Shown here one piece after another: positions 16,407 through 26,763 of a stretch of 61,040 nt of DNA (position 1 is its first letter; every line of letters begins with the position of its first letter). Source of the stretch: an uncultured Verrucomicrobiota bacterium (GTDB taxonomy: Bacteria; Verrucomicrobiota; Verrucomicrobiia; Limisphaerales; CAIQOK01); the NCBI GenBank assembly GCA_903873415.1, contig CAIQOK010000120.1, forward strand, positions 1 to 61,040, in the 5' to 3' direction. Under the pieces are notes generated by a model. That model saw only the letters and a program-made list of their open reading frames with translations, searched no databases and was not told the DNA's origin. Both the position numbers and the translations under genes were made by a program.

Positions 16407-19400
16407 ATGATTCAACTCATCAAACCTCGTTTTGACCCGTATTGCGCCTTCCTGCGATGGTCTCTGCGGCTTGCCGCCTTGGTTTGCTGGATGGCCTGCG
16501 CGGCGCGGGCTGTGGAGTTGACGCCAACAGCAGAGGGATTGGAGTTTTTCGAGAAAAAAATCCGGCCGTTGTTGGCCGAGCGCTGCTACAAGTGCCACAG
16601 TGCCGCCGGTGAGAAGATCAAGGGAGGTCTCCGTCTGGATTCCCGGGAAGGATTGCTGCAGGGGGGGGACACCCGTGCCGCCATGGTTCCAGGCGATCCC
16701 TCCAAGAGCCTGATGATCGAAGCGGTGGGCTACGCTAATAATGACCTGCAAATGCCGCCTAGGGGCAAGCTGGCCGCCGCGGAAATTTCGGATCTGACGC
16801 TCTGGGTGAAAATGGGTGCCCCTTGGCCCAAGGGGGTTGATTCCACCTCCAGCGCCAAGATGTCGGCTTTTGATCTGCAAAAGCGCCGGCAGACCCACTG
16901 GTCATGGACACCCATCCGCAAAATCAAGCCCCCCGCGGTGCAGGACAGCCGCTGGCCCGCCAATGGTGCCGACAAGTTTGTTCTGGCGAAACTGGAGGCG
17001 CAGGGGCTCAAGCCGGCGCCAGCCGCGGAACCCAGGACGCTCATTCGCCGCGCTTATTTTGATTTGATCGGATTGCCCCCGGCGCCGGCTGAGGTGGAGG
17101 CCTTTGTCAGGGATCCTTCCCCCAAGGCGTATGAGAAGGTTTTGGATGGGTTGCTGGCCTCGCCCCAATTTGGCGAGCGCTGGGCCCGGCACTGGCTGGA
17201 TCTGGCGCGTTATGCGGAAACCCTTGGACACGAGTTTGACTACGCCAATTTCAATGCCTGGCGTTATCGCGATTATGTCATCCGCGCTTTCAATGCGGAC
17301 TTGCCCTACAACCGGTTTGTCACCGAACAGGTTGCCGGTGATCTGCTGCCCAACCCCCGGCTTCATCCGACCGAAGGATTTAACGAGTCGGTGATTGGGA
17401 CCGGTTTTTATTGGATGGGCCAGAGAGTGCATTCTCCGGTGGACGTTCGGGCCGAGCAAACAGTGGTGGTGGACAATCAAATCGATGTCATCGCCAAGAC
17501 CTTTCTGGGCCTAACCGTGGCGTGCGCCCGGTGTCATGACCACAAGTTCGATGCCATTTCAACCAAGGATTATTATGCGCTCTTCGGAGTCATGGGCAGT
17601 TCGCGCTACACTCAACGCTCGATATGTCCTGGGGCTAAAATCGCTCCCAAGGTCGCCGCACTGGCGTCGCTCAAACAAGAGATCCGCCCGCTTCTTGGTA
17701 AAGTCTGGCTCGAGCAGGCATCCAGTGTTGCGGTTTATCTTCAGGCCGCGGCTCAAGTCGCAACGAACCTTTCTCCCGCTATCGTCAGCAACCTGGTTCA
17801 GTCGGTCGCTCTGGACCGCCATCTGGATGCCGCCAGGCTCGGGCATTGGGTGCAAGCCTTGGGCGACAAGGGGGTTGCCTCCGCCACCCATCCTCTTTTT
17901 GCCTGGTCGGCGATTGCCGGCGGGTCCGGGCTATGCGATGCCGCTGTCTTTCGGGAGCGCCTGCCCGGGGTGTTGGCTGCGTTGGGAAAAACCAGCCCGG
18001 TCCCGGCGTCTCCGACTGGCGGGGTTTTCGCCGTGTTCAGCGGACGGGATTTCGCGGGTTGGTCGGTGGAGGACGAGGCTTTCGGGCAAGCGCCCGCTCC
18101 GGTCGGGGATTTCATCGTTGGCGACCCGGCCCAGCCGGTGATCACGCTGCTGAGTGAGCCTTCAGCGAGCAGCGCGATTTTCTCACGGCGCTTGGAAGGA
18201 GTGTTGCGTTCCCCTACTTTCACCATCCAGCAGCGTTATATTCATATCCGTGCCGCAGGCCATCAGAGCAGGCTTAACATTCGTGTCGACAATTTCACGA
18301 TGATCATGGATCCGATCTACGGATCGTTGAGACGGATGCTTAACAGCGGGGGGTTGCAGTGGATCACTGTGGATCTGGAAGCGTGGAGAGGGCATCGGGC
18401 TTATCTCGAGTTTGACGATCTGAGCATGCCTGATCCGACCGATGCGGTGAGCCGGAAGTTTGATGGACTGGCTTATGTCGCGGTGAGCCGGGTGGTGTTT
18501 TCCAATGAGTCAACGGCGCCCGCGGAGGAGTCGCGCCCTGTTCTCTCCCGAGTCGGAGAGTGGGGCGGGGTGGGGTGCGGAGCCGAGTTGGCGGGGCTTT
18601 ATCAGCGCGCCACCGTCGCTGCCGTGAAGGCGTGGATCGCAGGGCGCTGGGCGGGAGATGCGACCGGGCAGATAGATTGGCTGAATTGGATGCTGCGCAA
18701 CTCCCTCTTGGATTCCACCGGGCCGGGGGCGCCTTCGGACGTGCGTTTGGCGGCCGCTCTGAAGCGGTTCCGAAAACTGGAGGATGCCCTGCCGGAGCGG
18801 GAGCGGGTGTTGGGAATGATAGACGGCAACGGGGTGGATGAGAATGTGTTCATCCGCGGCAGCCATAAGACCTTGGGCGAGGTGGTGCCGCGCCGCTTTT
18901 TGGAGGCGCTGGGCGGTTCGGATCAGAACCGTTTCACAAGGGGCAGCGGCCGGCTTGAACTGGCTCAGGACCTCACCGACCCCTCCAATCCTTTTTTGGC
19001 GCGGGTGATGGTCAACCGCGTCTGGCAGCATCTTTTCGGGCGCGGGATAGTGCCGACGCCGGATGATTTTGGAGTGCTGGGGCAGGCCCCGACCCATCCG
19101 GAATTGCTGGACTGGCTGGCCGGGTGGTATCGGACGGCGGGCGGGTGGTCGAACAAGAAGCTGATCCGGCTTCTCATGACCTCGCGGACTTATCGCATGT
19201 CCTGTAGTCCCCAGGATGCGGCGGCGGAGGAAAAAGACCCGCAAAACCTGTGGCTGCACCGCATGCCCTTGCGCCGTTTGGAGGGCGAGGCGATTCGTGA
19301 CGCCATTCTGGCCGTGTCCGGCCAGTTGAACCCCGCCATGTTCGGCCCGCCGGTGCCGGTGCATCTGACCGAGTTCATGGATGGCCGCGGCCGGCCCGGC

Positions 19401-19835
19401 CAGAGCGGTCCTTTGGACGGGGCGGGGCGGCGCAGTATCTATCAGGAGGTGCGGCGCAACTTTCTGCCGCCGATGATGCGCGCTTTTGATTTCCCAGTGC
19501 CCTACACCACCATCGGCCGGCGCACCGCGTCCAATGTGCCGGCCCAATCGCTGGTGATGATGAATGATCCCTTTGTGACGGCTCAGGCGCAGCTCTGGGC
19601 CAAGCAGGTTCTGGCGCGGCGCGGGCTCAGTGCCGAGCAGCGGATCGGTCTGATGTATGGCACGGTTTTCAGCCGCCCGCCCGGCGCGGATGAACTGGCC
19701 GCTGCGGTTGCTTTTCTCGACCATCAAGGGCAGGCCTACGGTCTGGCAGAGCCGCAACGCGCCACCGACCCGGCGCTCTGGGCCGATTTGTGCCATGTGC
19801 TGATGAACGTGAAGGAATTTATTTTTCTGAATTGA
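16407..19835 (+). CDS. PSD1-type secreted cytochrome protein (DUF1549/DUF1553)
   Basis: The 1142-residue protein has a signal peptide (to about residue 35), a Planctomycete cytochrome c domain with the haem motif CYKCH (60-64), a DUF1549 domain ([28 protein letters not shown]), a second [10 protein letters not shown] motif near residue 372, and a C-terminal DUF1553 domain ([20 protein letters not shown]). Between the two DUFs lies an insert of several hundred residues, including [10 protein letters not shown], of lectin/glucanase-like sheet character. Such proteins are thought to act in degradation of complex substrates outside the cytoplasm. It is followed after 11 bases by its usual partner, a DUF1501 protein. 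Confidence 0.92.
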   Translation: MIQLIKPRFDPYCAFLRWSLRLAALVCWMACAARAVELTPTAEGLEFFEKKIRPLLAERCYKCHSAAGEKIKGGLRLDSREGLLQGGDTRAAMVPGDPSKSLMIEAVGYANNDLQMPPRGKLAAAEISDLTLWVKMGAPWPKGVDSTSSAKMSAFDLQKRRQTHWSWTPIRKIKPPAVQDSRWPANGADKFVLAKLEAQGLKPAPAAEPRTLIRRAYFDLIGLPPAPAEVEAFVRDPSPKAYEKVLDGLLASPQFGERWARHWLDLARYAETLGHEFDYANFNAWRYRDYVIRAFNADLPYNRFVTEQVAGDLLPNPRLHPTEGFNESVIGTGFYWMGQRVHSPVDVRAEQTVVVDNQIDVIAKTFLGLTVACARCHDHKFDAISTKDYYALFGVMGSSRYTQRSICPGAKIAPKVAALASLKQEIRPLLGKVWLEQASSVAVYLQAAAQVATNLSPAIVSNLVQSVALDRHLDAARLGHWVQALGDKGVASATHPLFAWSAIAGGSGLCDAAVFRERLPGVLAALGKTSPVPASPTGGVFAVFSGRDFAGWSVEDEAFGQAPAPVGDFIVGDPAQPVITLLSEPSASSAIFSRRLEGVLRSPTFTIQQRYIHIRAAGHQSRLNIRVDNFTMIMDPIYGSLRRMLNSGGLQWITVDLEAWRGHRAYLEFDDLSMPDPTDAVSRKFDGLAYVAVSRVVFSNESTAPAEESRPVLSRVGEWGGVGCGAELAGLYQRATVAAVKAWIAGRWAGDATGQIDWLNWMLRNSLLDSTGPGAPSDVRLAAALKRFRKLEDALPERERVLGMIDGNGVDENVFIRGSHKTLGEVVPRRFLEALGGSDQNRFTRGSGRLELAQDLTDPSNPFLARVMVNRVWQHLFGRGIVPTPDDFGVLGQAPTHPELLDWLAGWYRTAGGWSNKKLIRLLMTSRTYRMSCSPQDAAAEEKDPQNLWLHRMPLRRLEGEAIRDAILAVSGQLNPAMFGPPVPVHLTEFMDGRGRPGQSGPLDGAGRRSIYQEVRRNFLPPMMRAFDFPVPYTTIGRRTASNVPAQSLVMMNDPFVTAQAQLWAKQVLARRGLSAEQRIGLMYGTVFSRPPGADELAAAVAFLDHQGQAYGLAEPQRATDPALWADLCHVLMNVKEFIFLN

Positions 19836-19846
19836 ACGTCTGAATT

Positions 19847-21307
19847 ATGAGCATGCTCCAACACCATTGCGGGAATTTTCTTCATCGGCCGCTGACCCGG
19901 CGCGAGATGCTGGGCCGTTGCGCCACCGGGTTCGGGGCGGTGGCGCTTTCGGGGTTGCTTGGTGACAAGGCGTTTGGCGGCGTTTTGAAAGGGGCGATGG
20001 ACCCAGCCACAACTCCCTGGGCGGTGCGTCCGCCGCATTATCCGGCCAAGGCCCGCAACATCATCTTCCTTTACATGGACGGGGGGGTTTCCCAAGTGGA
20101 CTCGTTTGATCCGAAGCCGCGCCTGACCAAGGAGCACGGCCAGCCTTTCAAGATGAAGATGGAGCCGACCCAGTTTAACAACAACGGCAGCACGCTGGGC
20201 AGCCCCTGGCAATTCAAGAATTATGGCCAGTGCGGCATGCCCGTCAGCGATCTTTTTCCCCATATTGGCCAGTGTGCCGACGATCTGGCATTGGTGCGTT
20301 CGATGACTTCGGAGTTTTCGGAGCATACCAACGCGAACTATTTTCTCCACACCGGTCTTGGCTTGTCGGGGCGCCCCAGCATGGGGGCATGGGTCGGCTA
20401 TGGCTTGGGGAGCGAGAATCAAAACCTCCCCGGTTTTGTGGTGCTCAACGGCGGATTGATCCCGCCCGGCGGGCTGGAAAACTTCGGCAACGGCTTTCTC
20501 CCCTCCGCCTTTCAGGGCTCCCTCTTCCGGGCCGGCGCCCATTCTGTGGCCAATATCAATCCGACCGAAGCCAATCCGGGCCTGCAGCAAAACAAGCTTG
20601 CCCTGATGCGCAAGCTGGATCAGGAACGAATGGAGCGGAACGGCAAACTTGATCAACTTGAGTCGGCCATATCCAATTATGAGCTGGCCTTCCGGATGCA
20701 GTCGGCGGTGCCGGACTTGATGGATCTGAAGGGCGAATCGGACGCGACGAAAAAACTTTATGGCTTGGACGCGGACTACAAGTTCACGCGCACTTTCGGC
20801 ACGCAATGTCTCGTGGCCCGGCGCTTGGTCGAGCGCGGGGTCCGTTTCATTGAACTCACCTGCCCGGCGGTCAACGGCAATGATCGCTGGGATCAGCATG
20901 GCAATCTAAAAGTGGGGCACGAAACCAATGCCCGCGCCGTGGATCAGCCCATCGCCGGACTGCTCAAGGATCTCAAATCCCGCGGTCTTTTGGAGCGCAC
21001 GCTGGTGGTTTGGGCTGGTGAGTTTGGCCGCACCCCCTTCGCCCAAGGCGCGGACGGACGGGATCACAATCCCTTTGGCTATTCGGTGTGGCTGGCTGGC
21101 GGCGGTGTTAAAGGGGGGACAATCTATGGGGCGACGGATGAATACGGGTACAAGGCGGTGCAAGACAAGTGCACCATTCATGATTTGCACGCCACCATGC
21201 TGCATCTGCTGGGCATAGACCACAAAAAACTCACCGTCCGGTTTTCCGGCCGGGACATGCGCTTGACCGACGTGCACGGGGAGTTGATTCAGCCCATTCT
21301 GGCCTGA
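19847..21307 (+). CDS. DUF1501 family protein, Tat-exported
   Basis: The 486-residue protein starts with a twin-arginine signal (TRREMLGRCATGFGAVALSG, Arg18-Arg19) and has the sulfatase/alkaline-phosphatase-like DUF1501 fold: FLYMDGGVSQVDSFDPKP, then HTGLGLSGRPSMGAWV, and the C-terminal VVWAGEFGRTPF and GRDHNPFGYSVWLAGGG. Its catalytic activity is not established. It is the second gene of the PSD1/DUF1501 pair, a combination that is highly amplified in planctomycetes and verrucomicrobia. Confidence 0.93.
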   Translation: MSMLQHHCGNFLHRPLTRREMLGRCATGFGAVALSGLLGDKAFGGVLKGAMDPATTPWAVRPPHYPAKARNIIFLYMDGGVSQVDSFDPKPRLTKEHGQPFKMKMEPTQFNNNGSTLGSPWQFKNYGQCGMPVSDLFPHIGQCADDLALVRSMTSEFSEHTNANYFLHTGLGLSGRPSMGAWVGYGLGSENQNLPGFVVLNGGLIPPGGLENFGNGFLPSAFQGSLFRAGAHSVANINPTEANPGLQQNKLALMRKLDQERMERNGKLDQLESAISNYELAFRMQSAVPDLMDLKGESDATKKLYGLDADYKFTRTFGTQCLVARRLVERGVRFIELTCPAVNGNDRWDQHGNLKVGHETNARAVDQPIAGLLKDLKSRGLLERTLVVWAGEFGRTPFAQGADGRDHNPFGYSVWLAGGGVKGGTIYGATDEYGYKAVQDKCTIHDLHATMLHLLGIDHKKLTVRFSGRDMRLTDVHGELIQPILA

Positions 21308-21533
21308 TTCAACAGTTCTTTGCGGCAAGGGTTAGGCTGCGGAGAAATTCTTGCGGTGGGGATACCAAGCCTGTGCTGACTGGGGTCTGTGGGATGCGGA
21401 GATCCGGGATGTTGTCTGGGCAGCCGTATGAGGAGGAACTGGTTGAAAAAGGGTGGGTCGTTCTCACGAAAGCGAGTATTGTGCCAAGTTTTGCTTGTGC
21501 TTTGCGCTGTCTTGCCTATTTTCACAATCAAAG

Positions 21534-23036
21534 ATGGCTCAAGGTCTGACATTATCGCATCGCCTGTCGCAGTCGTTGGTGCTCGCGCCGCAACTACAAC
21601 AATCGCTGGCCTTGCTCCAAGCGCCGACTCTCGAATTAAAGGCGCTGGTGGAACAGGAACTGCAGCAAAACCCGGTTTTGGAGGAGGATGCCACCACGGA
21701 GATGGAGATGGTGGATCCCAAAGAACGGGATGGTGATGTTCCTGAGCCGGTCGCCGATCTGGCCGAACCCCCGGAGGATGTGGATTTCGATCCGGCGACG
21801 GAGGGCAATAATCCGCCGGAGCCGGTGGATGATTTTCAAGCGGAGTTTGAACGGTTGTCCCAGCTCGATCAGGAGTGGCGGGACCATTTTTCACAGTCCA
21901 ACTCCCCCATTCGCGCCACCGCCGAGGATGAGGAGCGGCGCCAGTTCATGTTTGATTCCATCGTGGCCCCCACCTCGCTGCAGGAAACCCTCATGGAACA
22001 GGCTCATGATTCCACCCTGTCCGAGCCGGATTTTCCCGTTGCCGAATTGATCATCGGAAACATTGATGATCATGGTTATTTCAAGGCGACGGTGGAAGAG
22101 CTGAGCGTGACGAGCGGTCAGGCGGTTGGAAAAATCCTTGAGGTGCTCAAGGTTGTTCAGACCTTTGATCCGCCAGGGGTGGGGGCGAGGGATTTGCAGG
22201 AGTGTTTGCTCATTCAACTCAGGCGCAGCAACCAGGAGGAGTCTCTGGAGTATCGCATTGTGCGGGATCACATGGACGCTTTGGGCAAGCGGCGCATTCC
22301 CGAGATTGCCCGCGGCACAGGCGTTGAGGTGGATGAGGTGCAGGACGCCATGGAGAACATAGCCCGTCTGGAGCCGCGTCCGGGGCGGGCCTTTGTGGCT
22401 GACAACCAGCAGTATATTTTGCCGGAGGTGTTCGTCCAGCGTTCCAACGGGGAGTTCATCGTCACCACCAACAACGAGCACATCCCCCATTTGCGAATCA
22501 GCAACACCTACAAGGAGCTGATGGCGCAGGGCGAGAATGCCGGCGAAGTCCGCAATTATATCCGCGAGAAAATCCGCGCGGGCAAGTTTCTCATTAAAAG
22601 CCTGCATCAGCGCCAGCAGACCATTCTGAACATCGCCCGGGAAATTGTCAGCCGTCAGCGCGAATTCATGGAGAAGGGGGTTTCCCATCTCAGGCCGCTG
22701 ACCATGGTGCAGGTGGCCGAGGTGGTGGGGGTGCATGAAACCACGGTCAGTCGCGCGGTGTCCGGTAAATACATGGACACGCCCAAGGGCATTTTCGAGA
22801 TGAAGTATTTCTTCACTGCCGGCATTCAAACCGCCAGCGGCGACGGAATGTCCAACACCAGCGTCAAGGATATCATTCAGGAAATGTTCGACGGGGAGGA
22901 CCTGTCCAAACCGCTTTCGGATCAGGAAGTGGTCAAGAGGCTCACTCAGAAAGGGATTTTCATAGCCCGCCGGACCGTGGCGAAATACCGCACCGAACTG
23001 GATATTCTGCCCTCGAATCTCCGCAAGGTTTATTGA
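21534..23036 (+). CDS. rpoN: RNA polymerase sigma-54 factor
   Basis: The 500-residue protein has the glutamine- and leucine-rich region I (LVLAPQLQQSLALLQAP), an acidic linker, the core-binding domain, the helix-turn-helix (MVQVAEVVGVHETTVSRAVSGKY) and the RpoN box ARRTVAKYR near the C-terminus. It directs core polymerase to -24/-12 promoters and needs AAA+ activators. The frame is open to 21453 but the conserved N-terminus begins at ATG 21534. It converges on def and the two coding regions overlap by 7 bases at 23030-23036. Confidence 0.97.
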   Translation: MAQGLTLSHRLSQSLVLAPQLQQSLALLQAPTLELKALVEQELQQNPVLEEDATTEMEMVDPKERDGDVPEPVADLAEPPEDVDFDPATEGNNPPEPVDDFQAEFERLSQLDQEWRDHFSQSNSPIRATAEDEERRQFMFDSIVAPTSLQETLMEQAHDSTLSEPDFPVAELIIGNIDDHGYFKATVEELSVTSGQAVGKILEVLKVVQTFDPPGVGARDLQECLLIQLRRSNQEESLEYRIVRDHMDALGKRRIPEIARGTGVEVDEVQDAMENIARLEPRPGRAFVADNQQYILPEVFVQRSNGEFIVTTNNEHIPHLRISNTYKELMAQGENAGEVRNYIREKIRAGKFLIKSLHQRQQTILNIAREIVSRQREFMEKGVSHLRPLTMVQVAEVVGVHETTVSRAVSGKYMDTPKGIFEMKYFFTAGIQTASGDGMSNTSVKDIIQEMFDGEDLSKPLSDQEVVKRLTQKGIFIARRTVAKYRTELDILPSNLRKVY

Positions 23037-23632
23037 GCTGACTGCCGGCCCGTTTTGGATGGGCCTTTCTTTTTCAGCTCCGCCTTGGTCTCGGATTGCA
23101 GCCAATCCAGTTCCGCCCTCAGCTCCTCCTTGTCTTTCCTGGTCATCCGGTCGATAAACAGGATGCCGTTCAAGTGATCCACCTCGTGCTGCACCGCTCG
23201 GGCCAGCAGTCCGCCGCATCGGAATCGAACCATTTCTCCCGCATCATTGAGCGCGTTGACATCCACGGACTCCGGCCGGGTGATGTCGGCGTAGATTTCC
23301 GGGAAGCTCAAGCACCCCTCGGGGCCCGGCACGGCGTTTCCAGCCGGCTTGACCTCGGGATTGATCAAGACCAAGGGCATAAAGTCATCTACCGGGGCGG
23401 GTTTGCCGTTCAACTCCAAAGTCGATGGGCGGTCGGTGACGCCTCGCACGTCAATGACCGCCAATTGCCAGGCGACGCCCACCTGCTGGGCTGCGAGTCC
23501 GATTCCCTTGAAGTCGTACATGGTTTCAAACATGTCGGCGATGAATTTGCGGGCGGCTGGGGTTACCGATTCAAGCCGCTCGCCTTTTTTGCGCAGGGCG
23601 GGATGACCATAGTTGACCACTTCCAAAATCAT
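23030..23632 (-). CDS. def: Peptide deformylase
   Basis: The 200-residue metalloenzyme removes the formyl group from nascent proteins. All three motifs are present: GIGLAAQQVGV, EGCLSFPEIYA with the metal cysteine, and QHEVDHLNGILFIDR with the HExxH metal site. The frame is open to 23788, but ATG at 23632 gives the family start (MILEVVNYGHPALRKKGERL). It is the last gene of a parB-pfkB-def run, 17 bases after the kinase gene. Its stop overlaps the end of rpoN on the other strand. Confidence 0.97.
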   Translation of the reverse strand: MILEVVNYGHPALRKKGERLESVTPAARKFIADMFETMYDFKGIGLAAQQVGVAWQLAVIDVRGVTDRPSTLELNGKPAPVDDFMPLVLINPEVKPAGNAVPGPEGCLSFPEIYADITRPESVDVNALNDAGEMVRFRCGGLLARAVQHEVDHLNGILFIDRMTRKDKEELRAELDWLQSETKAELKKKGPSKTGRQSAQ

Positions 23633-23649
23633 GGGCTGAAAATCCTCTC

Positions 23650-24768
23650 TTAAGCGGGCCAGTTCTGCATCAGGGCGGCTAGATCCGCGATGGCGGGGCT
23701 CTGAGCGGTCCGGACGTAGTGGCCGCTGGTGGAGACGCCGGTGAGCAGGCTCTCCGCGGTGCCAAAGCCAAGCATCTTGCCCAAGCAAAAGCCGGCGTTA
23801 AAATGGTCTCCTGCACCGGTGGTGGTTTTGGGTTTCGGTGTGAATGGACCCTTGACCAGATGCACCCCATCCGGCCCGGAGGCCACGGCATAGGTGGTCG
23901 GATGCACCACGACAGAGTCGAGTTTGAGCCGGGTATGGATGTCGCTGGTCAGCTTCGTCAAGTCCTCGGGCTGGCGTCCCTGGCAGGAAAGTCCCAGGTT
24001 CGATCCGATCTGGAGCGATTCACTCTCGTTCAACCCGAGAGTCACATCGAAATACTTCTGGAATTGCGACACCAGTTCCAAGCCGTGTGCAATGTCGGCC
24101 GGGGTGCGTTTTTCCGGGTCGGCCAGGTCGATGAACAGCTTGCGGCGCGGGCCTTTGAGCAATGGGCAGACTTCCTGGAGCAAAGCCGCCCAGATGTCGC
24201 TCATCAGCGTGAGCATGGTCCAGTTGACAAAGCCCACCAGTTGGGCCCGCTCGGTCTGCAGGGTGAAATTATCGGCTCCGAAGCGGGACTTGATGTTTTC
24301 CCAATTCATCTGGCGCAGCGACTGGTGTTTGCCCACCATGATTTTGCCGTCCTCAAACTCCAGAGCGTCGGTATAGCCCGGTTCGGCGATGGAGTGAACC
24401 TCGGCGCGTTTGGCGAATTCCGCGAAAACCGGATGCAGGTTGGGGTGTCCGAGCACGCCCAGATAGGTCACCTGAAACCCGAAGCTGGCCAGGGCGTTGG
24501 CCATGATCGGCCCGTTGCCGCCCAGTTTCGTCCATTGGCTGACCAGTTCCACGTTGGTGCTGGTGCCGGCGGCCGCGCCAAGGCGCTCTGCAAACTTTGC
24601 AATGGTCGGCAGGCGCTGGTATTTGTCCGGACTCTCCCGCTTGTCCACGACGTGGAAGATCTCGTCGACGAATCCGTCCAAGCCTACAAACGCGGTGATG
24701 TGCTTGGCGCGGTCGACAGACTCGGTGAGTTGCCGGGCAACGCGGGTGCGAAGTTCGGGTGTGTTCAT
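23650..24768 (-). CDS. PfkB-family carbohydrate/nucleoside kinase
   Basis: The 372-residue protein has the ribokinase fold, with GLDGFVDEI near the N-terminus, the substrate region KLGGNGPIMANALASFG, and the C-terminal anion-hole/catalytic motif TTGAGDHFNAGF with the catalytic Asp. The phosphate acceptor cannot be assigned from sequence. ATG at 24768 has an AAGAGA-like ribosome site and avoids overlap with parB; an alternative in-frame start lies at 24813. It sits in a run parB-pfkB-def with gaps of 34 and 17 bases. Confidence 0.88.
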   Translation of the reverse strand: MNTPELRTRVARQLTESVDRAKHITAFVGLDGFVDEIFHVVDKRESPDKYQRLPTIAKFAERLGAAAGTSTNVELVSQWTKLGGNGPIMANALASFGFQVTYLGVLGHPNLHPVFAEFAKRAEVHSIAEPGYTDALEFEDGKIMVGKHQSLRQMNWENIKSRFGADNFTLQTERAQLVGFVNWTMLTLMSDIWAALLQEVCPLLKGPRRKLFIDLADPEKRTPADIAHGLELVSQFQKYFDVTLGLNESESLQIGSNLGLSCQGRQPEDLTKLTSDIHTRLKLDSVVVHPTTYAVASGPDGVHLVKGPFTPKPKTTTGAGDHFNAGFCLGKMLGFGTAESLLTGVSTSGHYVRTAQSPAIADLAALMQNWPA

Positions 24769-24802
24769 TCTGGGGATCTCTTGGGTTGGGAATCGGAAAG
24801 GT

Positions 24803-25723
24803 TCAATCGGCATTCACGCCGAGGATTTGTAAAAGGCGTTCCAGCTCGTCGTCGCTGAAAAAGGCAATCTCCAAAGCCCCTTTGCCCTGCTGATAGCGCA
24901 GGTGGATCCGGGTGCCCAGCCGCTCGCGCAGTTTGCCCTCCAGATGGGAGATGTGGGTGTTCTGTTTGGCGGGGGCCGCGGCCGGGTTGGAGTGTGGGGT
25001 GACAGGTGCCTGCCACTTGGCCACCAGACCCTCGGTCTGACGCACGTTCATCCCGTCTTTGAGCACCCGTTCCGCAGCCAGTTCCTGCTGCCGCTCATCG
25101 GGTAGTCCCAGGATGACCTTGGCGTGACCGACGCTCAGCCGGCCCATGCGCAGATAGTCCTGAACGGGGGGGGGGAGCTTGAGCAGGCGCAGGGCGTTGG
25201 CGACCACCGCCCGGCTCTTGCCGACCTTGGTGGCGACCTCCTCTTGGGTGAGTTGAAACTGGCCGATCAGTTTGAAATAACCCTGGGCTTCCTCGAGAGC
25301 GTTGAGGTTCTCCCGTTGGAGATTCTCGATCAGCGCCAGCTCGGCCACCGTGCGGTCGTCGGCCTCACGCACAATGACTGGCACCTCGGCCAAGTTCAGG
25401 ATTTGGGCGGCGCGCCAACGTCGTTCGCCGGCGATGAGTTCCAAATGCCCGTTTCGGGCGCGCACGATCAGCGGTTGGAGAATCCCCTGCTCCCGGATGG
25501 AGTCGGCCAGTTCGGTCAACGCTTCCTCGGAGAAATCCTTTCTGGGCTGAAAGGGGGATGGCTGGATGCGGCTCAGTGCGACCCGTTCCACATGTTCCCG
25601 GTCATCCACAGGCTGGGGAGCAAGCTCAACCGGCAGAGAAACCGCGGAGGCAGGCGGTCTTCCGCCGGCGGGAGATCCCGCCAGCAGCGCGCCTAAGCCA
25701 CGGCCCAAAGCTGGTTTTAACAT
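24803..25723 (-). CDS. parB: ParB chromosome-partitioning protein
   Basis: The 306-residue protein begins MLKPALGRGLGALL, has the CTP-binding ParB/Srx domain (IQPSPFQPRKDF, then GERRWRAAQ of box II, and ENLQRENLNALEEA), a helix-turn-helix domain (TQEEVATKVGKSRAVVANALRLL), and a C-terminal dimerisation region. It normally binds parS and spreads along DNA. An in-frame upstream start exists at 25741. No parA gene lies next to it: the upstream 1.9 kb holds only mobile-element debris. No consensus parS site was noticed in the window. Confidence 0.95.
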   Translation of the reverse strand: MLKPALGRGLGALLAGSPAGGRPPASAVSLPVELAPQPVDDREHVERVALSRIQPSPFQPRKDFSEEALTELADSIREQGILQPLIVRARNGHLELIAGERRWRAAQILNLAEVPVIVREADDRTVAELALIENLQRENLNALEEAQGYFKLIGQFQLTQEEVATKVGKSRAVVANALRLLKLPPPVQDYLRMGRLSVGHAKVILGLPDERQQELAAERVLKDGMNVRQTEGLVAKWQAPVTPHSNPAAAPAKQNTHISHLEGKLRERLGTRIHLRYQQGKGALEIAFFSDDELERLLQILGVNAD

Positions 25724-25741
25724 CTGTTCAGATTGAAGCAA

Positions 25742-26229
25742 TTACGGGGTGGATGTCAATGTGAAGCCGTGAAGCCGTGGCACTGCAGGATCCTCAATCA
25801 TTAGCGGGTCACCGGCACGCTAATCCGAATTTGTTCGGATGGGCTTTGCGGCATCAACGGCACCGCGAATACCGCCGCCAGTGGTGTTGGTTTTTTCCGG
25901 GATTCGGAGGGCGTGGCGGGTCAATTGTGCATCAAAAGTCTTCTCTTGCACGATCGGCTTGCGCTTTCCATGCACACACGGTCCGTGGTCCTTGCCCCTT
26001 GCCCTGGTTTCAAGCGCCGCTGGCCCGGCCTGTTGATAGATCCGCGTCTATCCAATAAATCACGTAGGGGCGGCACAGGGCGGCAAAGCGGCAAAGCGGC
26101 AAAGCGCTGAGCACACGTGCAAAACAAATTGGGTTTGTCTGGATTGCGCGCCTGGCGGATGTGTCGCTCCTATGAGGTTTCGAGAAAGCCACTTCAGCCG
26201 TGAAGTCCCGGTTGACAGTCATGACCGCC
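25742..26229. other. Intergenic region upstream of parB
   Basis: Nothing recognisable is coded here. The parB promoter should lie at the left end on the minus strand. A short tandem repeat occurs at 26081-26104. Confidence 0.35.
26081..26104 (+). repeat. Tandem 8-base repeat
   Basis: CGGCAAAG occurs three times in a row at 26081-26088, 26089-26096 and 26097-26104, in noncoding DNA beside transposase remnants. Confidence 0.8.
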
Positions 26230-26589
26230 TTAACACTCTTGGGGGATTGGGCCCGCAGCCATCCTCCGAATCTTGCTTTGATCGGCGCCCTTGGCCAGCC
26301 CGACCAGCTCGACGAGCACTTGGTCTTGAGCAAACCGTTTCATGTCCGCCAGAGAGGTGGCCCCGAAAGCAAAACCCGGCATGATCTGCGACATCAGAGA
26401 GATCGTGGAAAAGCCCGAGGTCTGCTGGTTCCGCGGATCGATGCCATCGATCCTAGCTAGGTTTTTCCAGTCATCAAAGCGCCTGGCCAGGCAATCAATG
26501 AGCGGCTGACCGCCGTGAGCGGAGACACCTTCAGCGGTGTCCAGTCGCAGGTGAAACCGGCAATCTTTTGTCTTGCACGCAGCCAGCAA
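26230..26589 (-). pseudogene. IS1380-like transposase, N-terminal remnant
   Basis: The minus-strand frame carries a segment beginning FHLRLDTAEGVSAHGGQPLI and later FSTISLMSQIMPGFAFGATS, LADMKRFAQD and VLVELVGLAKGADQSKIRR. The layout (a short beta strand, a GG-containing start, then a helical domain with a conserved LxDxxRxxxDxxLxxLLGL pattern) is that of the N-terminus of IS1380-type DDE transposases. The catalytic domain is missing. The assignment is from pattern memory only. Confidence 0.55.
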
Positions 26590-26763
26590 TACATGACGCC
26601 ATAATGGTATAATGAAATCAGGAGGGAAATTAGACTGATTTCAAGGTTTCCGATCTTCGCTAAGGATAGTGGGCTTTAGCGCAAAGTTAATATTTTTCTC
26701 GTTATTCGACAGCCTCATGGTTTTGAGTAAATTTAACTTTTTAAAATCCGACGGTCCGTATGA

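Noticed and set aside
15750-16898. Minus-strand frame covering the region before the PSD1 gene
   Set aside because: Low-complexity, proline- and arginine-rich translation; half of it is antisense to the PSD1 signal peptide and haem region.
18510-19796. Minus-strand frame of more than 400 codons inside the PSD1 gene
   Set aside because: It is entirely antisense to the DUF1553 region and has no recognisable domain.
21891-23219. Minus-strand frame of more than 400 codons opposite rpoN
   Set aside because: Antisense to all key sigma-54 motifs; no start site or family features.
26081-26104. CRISPR array
   Set aside because: The repeats are 8-base tandem units without spacers, and no cas gene is present.
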